A stretch of 28,794 nucleotides of DNA from an uncultured Bacteroidales bacterium (lineage in GTDB: Bacteria; Bacteroidota; Bacteroidia; Bacteroidales; Paludibacteraceae): contig CALATT010000122.1 in assembly GCA_937891905.1 (NCBI GenBank), positions 1 to 28,794 of the forward strand, in the 5' to 3' direction. Made by a program: the position numbers and the translations under genes. The notes beneath the pieces were generated by a model. It saw only the letters and a program-made list of their open reading frames with translations. It ran no database searches and was not told the origin of the DNA. This document shows positions 16,803 through 24,408 of this stretch, one piece after another (position 1 is the stretch's first letter; the number at the start of each line of letters is the position of its first letter).

Positions 16803-17831
16803 TTACCAAGGTGTAGCCTTACCGCGAGAGTTACATAATAAACATTTCTCTTTTGTTTGATATCCGTAGAAGAAATAGGTGACGCGCACACCGCAGAATA
16901 GATTATGCAAAGCTGTTACCTCACGCGTCATTGCCACATGATTATACTCAAAAGCTTGGAAATCATACGGAGTGGAATTAGGCACCTCATTGAGCACATA
17001 TTTCTTTGTGGGTGCTATATTCATGATACCTACCTCTGCAAACGCACCTATGCGCAAGCGCTGGTCTCTCATCGTACTTGCTCTATAGCCCGGTTTACCT
17101 TTATTAGAAAATGCCAATTCATAACCGACCTCCACAACTCCCGTCACATCGATACCCAAATCCAACGCCTTGCCTTGTTTTTGGTTAGGTGTAAGAGGTA
17201 CATCCTTTCGGATACCATGATTATCCATTTCTTCTATAGGCCCGATAAAACCATCATAACGCGCAGTACTCGTAGCAATCAAGTCCAATTGCGTAGATGT
17301 GAACATCGGCATAGTAAACTTAGGACCTATTAAAATATACGCGCCGCGCACATACGCGCCCACATAAAAAGGCACTTGAATATAGAATGCGCGAGCTTTA
17401 TCCACACGATTTGTAAAATCATAGGTCATATGCGCTAATGTGCCCGTAGCGTCATATAAATCCTTCTGCACTTGCTGGTCTAATACCTCATTACTCACAT
17501 CTTGCCAACGGATACCAAAACCTGTTTGCAAGAAGAATGAACCATTCAAATAGGCATACTGAAGAGCCGCACCAAGCGTGTATCCTCCTGGTTTGACTTG
17601 CATCGCCTTTGAGGAACTCAAGAAAGACGAATAGCCCACATCCCCTTGTAAACCAATCAAATGATGCACACCATCGTACTGATCGGTGTAGAGACCAGAG
17701 TTATTGGCATTCTTTGTGTATTTCTTATAATTGCTGCCAAAATCACCATAAATACGGTTTTGGGCAGAAATCATAACTGCTGATAGTAACAATACAGTTA
17801 CCAATCCTTTCTTTAGCATTGCATTTCTCAT
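16803..17831 (-). CDS. Outer-membrane beta-barrel protein coupled to the giant T9SS protein
   Basis: 342 residues, with a second possible start at 17819 (MLKKGLVTVLLLSAVMISAQ, a clear signal peptide). The rest is rich in alternating polar and aromatic strands (GGYTLGAALQYAYLNGSFFL, FYIQVPFYVGAYVRGAYILI, LRIGAFAEVGIMNIAP, FCGVRVTYFFYG), as expected for an outer-membrane barrel. After the likely last strand, a 19-residue tail carries a C-x-x-C motif (KCLLC). I do not see the N-terminal pattern of PorP/SprF proteins, although the arrangement, a barrel directly after a giant T9SS protein, recalls sprB-sprF. The ATG at 17831 overlaps the stop of the giant gene (ATGA), so its translation is probably coupled. 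Precise function unknown. Confidence 0.8.
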   Translation of the reverse strand: MRNAMLKKGLVTVLLLSAVMISAQNRIYGDFGSNYKKYTKNANNSGLYTDQYDGVHHLIGLQGDVGYSSFLSSSKAMQVKPGGYTLGAALQYAYLNGSFFLQTGFGIRWQDVSNEVLDQQVQKDLYDATGTLAHMTYDFTNRVDKARAFYIQVPFYVGAYVRGAYILIGPKFTMPMFTSTQLDLIATSTARYDGFIGPIEEMDNHGIRKDVPLTPNQKQGKALDLGIDVTGVVEVGYELAFSNKGKPGYRASTMRDQRLRIGAFAEVGIMNIAPTKKYVLNEVPNSTPYDFQAFEYNHVAMTREVTALHNLFCGVRVTYFFYGYQTKEKCLLCNSRGKATPW

Positions 17832-20800
17832 TGTACTATCACTTTAACTGTTCTTCTTAAATCATTACCTGTTCCCATCGTTGTATTTTCCACCAGATGG
17901 AATACATATACACCGCTCACACTTGGCAGTTCCACTTGTCCTGCATTGTACTCATTAGGTGTATAATCACCTTGGGTAACCAATTGTCCTTGTGAGTTAT
18001 AGAGTTTATACGAGCCATTGGTAGGCGATAAGATATACACAATAGGACTTTCCTTCGCCACAATAGTGGGCACTACGGAGATATATGTTTGCGTAGGTGA
18101 ACCTGGATTGCTTCCACTCAAATCAGGTACTAATGGACAAGTCATCACTGTCACATTATCGTCCTCACGCGTCAGTTCTACTGTATATTCCGCACCATCC
18201 TCCAACCATTCGGGTTCGAAGAGGTATGGGCGTGTTTGTCCATAGAGAATTTCACCATTCTTATACCATTGATAAGCAGAGAATACATATCCGCCATTCT
18301 GCGTGCTATCCATGATTAAAATAGCGTCATTCCAATGCTGCTGAGTGATCCAAGCAGGATAACGCATCACCATCTCAAATGGGAAAGTCATCAGACTGTC
18401 TGAGCCGCACACGCCATTCTCAAAGGCCAATTCTGCCTGATAATATCCAGGACGAGGATAATCTTGCTTATTAGCATATTCAGGCACAGGCAAGACAATC
18501 GTATATTCCTGTCCTGGCTGCATGGTATTTGGGTCGGTAGGAATAGGTATATTCTCTTGCGATTGGAATCCTAATGTTTGCGCTATTGAGTCATAGCGAA
18601 TACTATATGTGAGCGGACTGAATATACCATTATATGTGTAATGTATCAAATAGGTATTTGCCAATCCATCTTCATCCACACAAATTGGTTCTGGATTGAC
18701 ATCAAACTGTGTAGGAGCGATTACTACCAATGTGAGATAATAATGCGTATAACATCCAAATCCATTAGGTCTATCAATGACATATTCACCGGATTCGGTT
18801 AATTCCTGATCGTAGAAGTAATATACCTCTCCTGCGCATATTGTATCCGTCCAAATAGAGTCATGACTTGGTGCGATAGTTATATCCAATCGCATGATGG
18901 AATCACAACCAGACAAGACGGTCTTGTATTCACGCACAAACGAATCTTGATAAGGCTCGTCCCATTGCTTAGAAGCCATAATGAGCGAGTCAAACACTAA
19001 GTCTTCCCATTGATAATGCTGGTCATCGGTACAGAGATGAATAGTCGTTAATAGGTCATATGACTGGTCAAAATGCACATGGAGATAATAATTCGAGTCA
19101 CATCCATTCACAGCCACTCCATAAAGCGCATCGTATATATCATATTCGCCATTGAAAGTGTAGAATGTATCGGGTTTCAAACTCCATTTTACCGTGTCGT
19201 TTGTACATGCATATAGCGTATCGGTTTGTCTAAATCCTGCACCCACATACAAGTGCAATGTATGAATAGAGTCGCAATAACACCCTACTGTCTTAAGGCT
19301 ATCATAAATAGTAATCCATCCCACCTTATCCGTAGGAATCGTTGTGTATTTATTTCCCAATGAGTCACGCAATGCTTGGGTATGCTCATTTCCATTCGCA
19401 TCCATCCAACGATAATCATCGTATTGACAAGTAGAGTCAATAGTAACCCATTTATCGTAGTCTTTTGCGCCCTCGTAACCATAAGCAGGATCAAAGAACA
19501 CGCGTCTATGATGCTCGCGACCACAAGGCGCATTATCGTCCTTGAAACTTGCAATCAAGTCTGCTGTTTGACCACCCGTATAAGATACTAAATCAGTATA
19601 GAATTCCACAGGCACATTATAACAAGTATGCATTGTATCACGGATAAGCAAACTTGGGATAATAGCCAATTCCAATATATGAATAGAATCAAATCCCTGG
19701 CGAGTAGTTAAACTATCATACACCGTAAACACGGTTTGATAAGGATTCGTTGTTTGGTTAATCAGTTCGTTAAGGTTATACTTACCATGCCAATCGTATT
19801 TATGGTTGGCGCAAGTAGTATCTTTCTCTATTATCTGATAAGTAGGATAAACCCAAATAGTGGCATATACAATGGAGTCACATCCGTTCGCTGTAAGCAT
19901 TGTATCGACGAGATTATATTCGCGAATAGTAGGATCTTTAGCTGCAGAATAATCCACTGGAGTACCATCATCATAATAATGGAATTTCTCACCTGTAATG
20001 AGTGGTTGTGAGTGGATAGGACGCCCATTTGCATCCACCTCATTGCCTCCAAAACGCCATGTAGTATTATTATCACCTATGCTTTCTGTGAGCGTAGTGG
20101 TTTTTAACTTACAAATCTGAATATTCACATAATGCATGCTATCGCACCCACATTGTGAGACACCACGAATAGAGTCTGTCCAATAATCCACATTGGGCAA
20201 TTGTATAATGGTGTCATACTGCGCACGCAGTTCATCTTTCGTCTGTGCGCTTGCCTGCCAATCATAGTCACATCCCACAAAGAGCATTGAACCAAAATGT
20301 ACAAGCAGTTCATTGGATTTCATACCCACATAATCAGTCACCTTATTGGTGTTGTATTGGTGATTATAGGTTTCGCAAACACGCAATGTGAGTATATGCA
20401 CACTATCGCATTGTATTTTCTTTTGCTCGCCTGTTTTCGGATTGGTATAAATCATCTCTTGGGTCAGCATTTCGTCACGCACCGTGAAAACGCCCGCCCT
20501 ATTGGTTGGAATGCTTGTCACAGGCATACCATTGAAATAGAGTTGATGACCCCAGTTATTATCCCCCGCCATATGCCCTATCCACTGCAGGTCTTCGCCC
20601 TGACAGATAGTAGTATCTTCTTGAATTTCATAACTTGGATAACCTGTCAAATAGAGCACATAGATTGAGTCAAAACCTAATACTGTTTTGAGACTATCGT
20701 AATATACTTTCTGCTCTCCTGCCTGAGGCACATCTTTGATATTTATTGTCGTCACTCTACCCGTAATAGGACTCACTATATTCCATGGATAAGTGCCGCA

Positions 20801-23800
20801 ATTAGCACATGTAGCGTCATATATCGTATCACGGAATACGGCTCCTACTTGCAATACAAGGGCGCGAATGGAATCACAAGAGTACCCAGCAATAGGATGC
20901 GTCTTCAAACTATCCACAATTGTGTATTTTCCTGCTGTATAGCGCTCAATAGGCAGATTAGATGGGTTATCCACTTCCGCCTTATCGCCCGCTAAAATGC
21001 GACCTTCCCATTCGTACCATTGTTCATCAGACATCAGATGCGAATACTCATAGTAATAAGTAGGCTGCAATACGATGACTTGCGTCCAAATAGAGTCACA
21101 ATGACTCACTGTGGTCAATTCATCACGCAGAATATATGTTCCCGCCTTACTCAATACCACTTGATTTTCATCCTCACCTAACTGATAAGTACGATTATTG
21201 GGTTCTGTAACGGTAAAATTCGTGTGATTAGTCCATTCATAAGTAAACTTATCGCCTTTATCCCAACAATAAACAAGTGTATCTGCTTGATAATTATACA
21301 CCGAATCAACCACAAAAGTAACTATATAATCGTATTGGCAGTTACCATCTTGTGTTGTAAATTTCACTGGTGGCTGCACATAAGGAGTATTGCATATCTT
21401 ATCCTTTGAATCGAATGTCCACACATGTCCATCCACCTCGTAACGACTGGTTTCTCCTTGGCAGACATGTATTTCCTTCTTAATACCCTCGCTATCCACA
21501 AAAGTGATGAATAAGGTGTGACGCACACTATCGCAACCCGCCGCTGGGCACTCAGGACAAGAGGTATAAACGAATTTCTTATCAAACTGGTATTGTTTAT
21601 TCTTCTCGTGCTTAGTAGGGTCATAGGTAATGGTAGTGATTAGATTGCCATTCTCATCCTTCCAATTATACACCTCTTCACATTGGAAAATAGAAGTCAC
21701 ATATTCATTTACAGGAATGACCACCAATTCTAAATTCAGGATAGAGTCGCAACCGCTGAAATTACCCACTTTACCTACATATGGCTCAAAATCAAGGCTA
21801 TTGATACACCCTTTGGCTTTTAGTGTGCTACTACCTGTGAACAACCAAGTGCCGTCTGCTTGTTGTGTCCAATACTTACTATCCTTGCGCTCGTAAGACT
21901 GCACAAAATTAATATTCTTGAAGTATTCACCCAATTGGTTTTCGCTTTCTATCTTGTATAAGTCATCCGCACAAATAGAAATATGCTTATCTTCCTCATA
22001 ACTCTGGCAAACGAACAGACACAGCGTGCTCAACGAGTCACAACCACCCGCGGACACATAATGGCGTGTGATGATATTCTCACCCAATTGGTACTTGTAC
22101 ATACCATTTGGCACATCATTCGTTTCGGCATTAAAAGTGGTCTCATAGCGTTCGCCGGTGGCAGTCGTATCGCTAAAGAATGTGTATTCCTCACCCATAC
22201 AGATTGCTTTCCATGTGGTGTCATTATACGCACGAAGCACACGCACGGTGGTATTCAAAGTATCTTTCGGCCATTTCTCTGGATTGGAATCATCGCACAG
22301 CATAGGGCGATGATAAACCACCGCACGCACTTCAAAGTCCTCAAATGGCAACTTATTCTTCTCAATTGGTAGAAGTGTAAACTGATGCGTCAACTCGGGT
22401 TTATCCGTCTCTGTAGCATACTGCTTGAGAGGTGTGAAATAATTGGTCTTTTGGATAGAACCCAATATTTCCCACTTCACATGATCCCATTCGTTATACA
22501 TCTTAATAGGGAAGGTCAATTCTGTACTATCACACACACGGATAGAATCCAATACCACCTTATCATCCAATTGTATATCGCGGTCTAAATACCATCCACC
22601 ATTATTCAAATAGTTCTCATTCCACTCCGAGCGGAATACAGGAAACTCATGGTTTGGATCATTCAAGAAGAGAGAGTCTTGGTAAGGCAAGAATGTATAG
22701 CCAGATGGGTATAAATACGCTTGACCATCATTCACGCCATATACATAACCGCCAAATCCTCTTTCTGCCGAAACGATAGTATGCGTACCAGGACTGATAT
22801 CGATACGCGCGTAGCGGTAGTCTGGCATCGAACTAACTTGATTAGTAAACTGCGCACCAATAAAATTGCCATCTAATTGGATAGAACCCAAAATATTTTT
22901 CTTCGCCCATAGCACCAACTGATGAGTAGACTGCTTATCTCCCGCCTCATAGGTACTAAAAATGGTAGTATCCGTTAGGAATTCCAGCGGAGAAATCATC
23001 GTCATAGATGGGTCGCCTTGCATATGGCGCACGCCATTAATATCATCGTAAGGGTTATTGGCGGCACTGGAAGAATAAAGATAAACTTGGATAGGCTTAT
23101 CCGCTTTCACAGTGAGAATACTATCCAACAGATTGCCACCCAAAGGCGCCGTTACTACTTTTTTCCATTTCTCTGCGCTCATCATAGTCTTATTGAGCGT
23201 GTAGGGCTGCCCTCTCCGCAAACCATTCAGCGTAACATTCGTATTATCGTCATAGGAAACAATATGCACTTCATTCATCTGCATATTCAGTCCCATCATG
23301 GGCACGATAAACTCTTTTCCCCATTTAGGCAAAGGCAATAACTGATCCACAGCATGGTCTGTACTAAAACCATCTTTATTGGGAATAATAGCATAGTGGT
23401 TACCACTCCATACTGCAATAGGCGCATCGGAACAGATAAGCGATCCCGAAAGGTCAATCAAATCATTAGGCAACTCGGGTTCTGCAGATTTAGAACGAAC
23501 GATATATATCTGTTTTGCTCTGGTGAAATTGATTGTAATTTGCTCTTTCCCCTTGCGACTCTTTACCGCCAAATCTATATTTACCGTTGTTCTACCAGGG
23601 CGTGTGGACATCACCACCAATTCTGTTGCAACAGCGTCGTTCTGCGCAGTCTGCACCATATATTCATATCCCAAAGCCTCCTTAGGCAATACATGCGATG
23701 CATCAAAACTATATGTACCTGCCTCACCTATTTGGTTCGTAGCATAGACAGTCATCGGTTTCTTATCAACACTATAGACACGCACACCCTTGTCCAAAAC

Positions 23801-24172
23801 CTTCTCATCCTCATCCTTCGCCAAATCCCAATACACTTGCTTGGCATCCACATCTATCGTTGTTGTCCCACCAGCTGGCACATTATATTCTCTCTTGGCA
23901 CCATTAAAGAATTCCACGCACACCTTATTCGCCTCGCGTGAACTAACCAATAATTGGAGTTTTAAATCCTTATCCTCTGGTTTACTCGCACCATTAGGCA
24001 ACCATGTAACATAAAAATCATATCCCTCTGTACTCGTAGCGGGCTTCACATAACTCGTATTATTTTGGGCATGTGCCCCACCCACCCATAATAACAACGA
24101 GAGCAAAAGAACACATATTCTTCTGCATTTTTTTACACTTGCAATCACAGGCATATTCTTCATTTTAGACAT
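17828..24172 (-). CDS. Giant secreted repeat protein with IgGFc-binding-like N-terminal region and T9SS type A sorting domain
   Basis: 2114 residues from the ATG at 24172; ATGs at 24163 and 24154 are alternatives. An in-frame ATG at 24277 was rejected because it lies upstream of the promoter. A signal peptide (CVLLLSLLLWVGGAHAQ) opens the protein. Residues of roughly 40-560 resemble the bacterial IgGFc-binding-protein N-terminal domain: YDFYVTWLPN, then SDAPIAVWSGNHYAIIP, DQLLPLPKWGKEFIVPMMG and NEVHIVSYDDNTNVTLNG. From about 650 to 1820 come around 16 modules, 13 with (C/F)-D-S followed by a strand (first C711, last C1756). An Ig-like segment (YVFSAYQWYKNGEILYG) and a C-terminal sorting domain (GSYKLYNSQGQLVTQGDYTP ... 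GVYVFHLVEN ... TVKVIVQ) finish it. It is predicted to be exported across the outer membrane by T9SS and anchored or released. An adhesin or surface-layer role is inference. Confidence 0.92.
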   Translation of the reverse strand: MSKMKNMPVIASVKKCRRICVLLLSLLLWVGGAHAQNNTSYVKPATSTEGYDFYVTWLPNGASKPEDKDLKLQLLVSSREANKVCVEFFNGAKREYNVPAGGTTTIDVDAKQVYWDLAKDEDEKVLDKGVRVYSVDKKPMTVYATNQIGEAGTYSFDASHVLPKEALGYEYMVQTAQNDAVATELVVMSTRPGRTTVNIDLAVKSRKGKEQITINFTRAKQIYIVRSKSAEPELPNDLIDLSGSLICSDAPIAVWSGNHYAIIPNKDGFSTDHAVDQLLPLPKWGKEFIVPMMGLNMQMNEVHIVSYDDNTNVTLNGLRRGQPYTLNKTMMSAEKWKKVVTAPLGGNLLDSILTVKADKPIQVYLYSSSAANNPYDDINGVRHMQGDPSMTMISPLEFLTDTTIFSTYEAGDKQSTHQLVLWAKKNILGSIQLDGNFIGAQFTNQVSSMPDYRYARIDISPGTHTIVSAERGFGGYVYGVNDGQAYLYPSGYTFLPYQDSLFLNDPNHEFPVFRSEWNENYLNNGGWYLDRDIQLDDKVVLDSIRVCDSTELTFPIKMYNEWDHVKWEILGSIQKTNYFTPLKQYATETDKPELTHQFTLLPIEKNKLPFEDFEVRAVVYHRPMLCDDSNPEKWPKDTLNTTVRVLRAYNDTTWKAICMGEEYTFFSDTTATGERYETTFNAETNDVPNGMYKYQLGENIITRHYVSAGGCDSLSTLCLFVCQSYEEDKHISICADDLYKIESENQLGEYFKNINFVQSYERKDSKYWTQQADGTWLFTGSSTLKAKGCINSLDFEPYVGKVGNFSGCDSILNLELVVIPVNEYVTSIFQCEEVYNWKDENGNLITTITYDPTKHEKNKQYQFDKKFVYTSCPECPAAGCDSVRHTLFITFVDSEGIKKEIHVCQGETSRYEVDGHVWTFDSKDKICNTPYVQPPVKFTTQDGNCQYDYIVTFVVDSVYNYQADTLVYCWDKGDKFTYEWTNHTNFTVTEPNNRTYQLGEDENQVVLSKAGTYILRDELTTVSHCDSIWTQVIVLQPTYYYEYSHLMSDEQWYEWEGRILAGDKAEVDNPSNLPIERYTAGKYTIVDSLKTHPIAGYSCDSIRALVLQVGAVFRDTIYDATCANCGTYPWNIVSPITGRVTTINIKDVPQAGEQKVYYDSLKTVLGFDSIYVLYLTGYPSYEIQEDTTICQGEDLQWIGHMAGDNNWGHQLYFNGMPVTSIPTNRAGVFTVRDEMLTQEMIYTNPKTGEQKKIQCDSVHILTLRVCETYNHQYNTNKVTDYVGMKSNELLVHFGSMLFVGCDYDWQASAQTKDELRAQYDTIIQLPNVDYWTDSIRGVSQCGCDSMHYVNIQICKLKTTTLTESIGDNNTTWRFGGNEVDANGRPIHSQPLITGEKFHYYDDGTPVDYSAAKDPTIREYNLVDTMLTANGCDSIVYATIWVYPTYQIIEKDTTCANHKYDWHGKYNLNELINQTTNPYQTVFTVYDSLTTRQGFDSIHILELAIIPSLLIRDTMHTCYNVPVEFYTDLVSYTGGQTADLIASFKDDNAPCGREHHRRVFFDPAYGYEGAKDYDKWVTIDSTCQYDDYRWMDANGNEHTQALRDSLGNKYTTIPTDKVGWITIYDSLKTVGCYCDSIHTLHLYVGAGFRQTDTLYACTNDTVKWSLKPDTFYTFNGEYDIYDALYGVAVNGCDSNYYLHVHFDQSYDLLTTIHLCTDDQHYQWEDLVFDSLIMASKQWDEPYQDSFVREYKTVLSGCDSIMRLDITIAPSHDSIWTDTICAGEVYYFYDQELTESGEYVIDRPNGFGCYTHYYLTLVVIAPTQFDVNPEPICVDEDGLANTYLIHYTYNGIFSPLTYSIRYDSIAQTLGFQSQENIPIPTDPNTMQPGQEYTIVLPVPEYANKQDYPRPGYYQAELAFENGVCGSDSLMTFPFEMVMRYPAWITQQHWNDAILIMDSTQNGGYVFSAYQWYKNGEILYGQTRPYLFEPEWLEDGAEYTVELTREDDNVTVMTCPLVPDLSGSNPGSPTQTYISVVPTIVAKESPIVYILSPTNGSYKLYNSQGQLVTQGDYTPNEYNAGQVELPSVSGVYVFHLVENTTMGTGNDLRRTVKVIVQ
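18710..22215 (-). repeat. Array of about 16 diverged protein modules ending in (C/F)-D-S
   Basis: Each module starts with a cysteine patch such as ICMGEEYTFF, VCQGETSRYE, TICQGEDLQW or TICAGEVYYF, continues with a Trp/Tyr-rich strand, and ends with G-C-D-S-(I/V/L) plus a strand (GCDSILNLELVVI, GCDSVRHTLFITF, GCDSIVYATIWVY, GCDSIMRLDITIA). Thirteen D-S endings are present, two as G-F-D-S-I; three further module ends are degenerate (NCQYDYIVTFVV, PCGREHHRRVFF, GCYTHYYLTLVV). Spacing ranges from about 60 to 100 residues. The nucleotide sequences have diverged, so this is an old array rather than a recent expansion. Boundaries are approximate. Confidence 0.75.
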
Positions 24173-24216
24173 AAAGTTTATCGCGTATTTGCTATTTTTA
24201 CCACTTTTTTTCGGCT

Positions 24217-24231
24217 CTGTATATAATACAG
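24217..24231 (-). other. 5'-terminal mRNA hairpin of the giant gene
   Basis: CTGTAT and ATACAG form a perfect 6-bp stem with a 3-base loop, placed at or next to the expected transcription start below the -7 element at 24236. It may protect the 5' end of a very long transcript; that role is inference. Confidence 0.5.
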
Positions 24232-24235
24232 CGTG

Positions 24236-24267
24236 CAAAATTACAAAAAATATTACACATACACAAG
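24236..24267 (-). promoter_or_regulatory. Bacteroidota-type promoter for the giant gene and its downstream run
   Basis: On the minus strand CTTG (24267-24264), 20 bases, then TAATTTTG (24243-24236). The expected transcription start is near 24230 and the leader to the ATG at 24172 is about 57 nt. This also fixes the gene start, since the upstream ATG at 24277 would not be transcribed. Confidence 0.75.
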
Positions 24268-24335
24268 GATTAACCACTTTTTTTTCTTTTTTCGCATCAT
24301 TTTAGCTCTTTTTTCAAAGAAAAAACATATATCAT

Positions 24336-24366
24336 TTTGGTAGATGATTTATTTTTCATACCTTTG
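24336..24366 (+). promoter_or_regulatory. Bacteroidota-type promoter for valS
   Basis: TTTG (24336-24339), 19 bases, then TACCTTTG (24359-24366), a full match to the Bacteroidota consensus. Transcription would start near 24372, about 37 nt before the ATG. It is divergent from the giant-gene promoter 69 bases away. Confidence 0.85.
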
Positions 24367-24408
24367 TATCGTTTTTGTATCATTAAATAGCCAATAATCA
24401 TAATCAAT

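Noticed and set aside
23354..23941. 195-residue open frame on the plus strand inside the giant gene
   Set aside because: It is antisense to well-supported coding sequence with clear domain similarity; its composition (Ile, His, Cys, Arg rich) is that of a reverse-strand shadow.
24173..24277. 35-residue N-terminal extension of the giant protein from an upstream ATG
   Set aside because: It starts upstream of the promoter at 24236-24267, and the extension ends before a perfectly good signal peptide.
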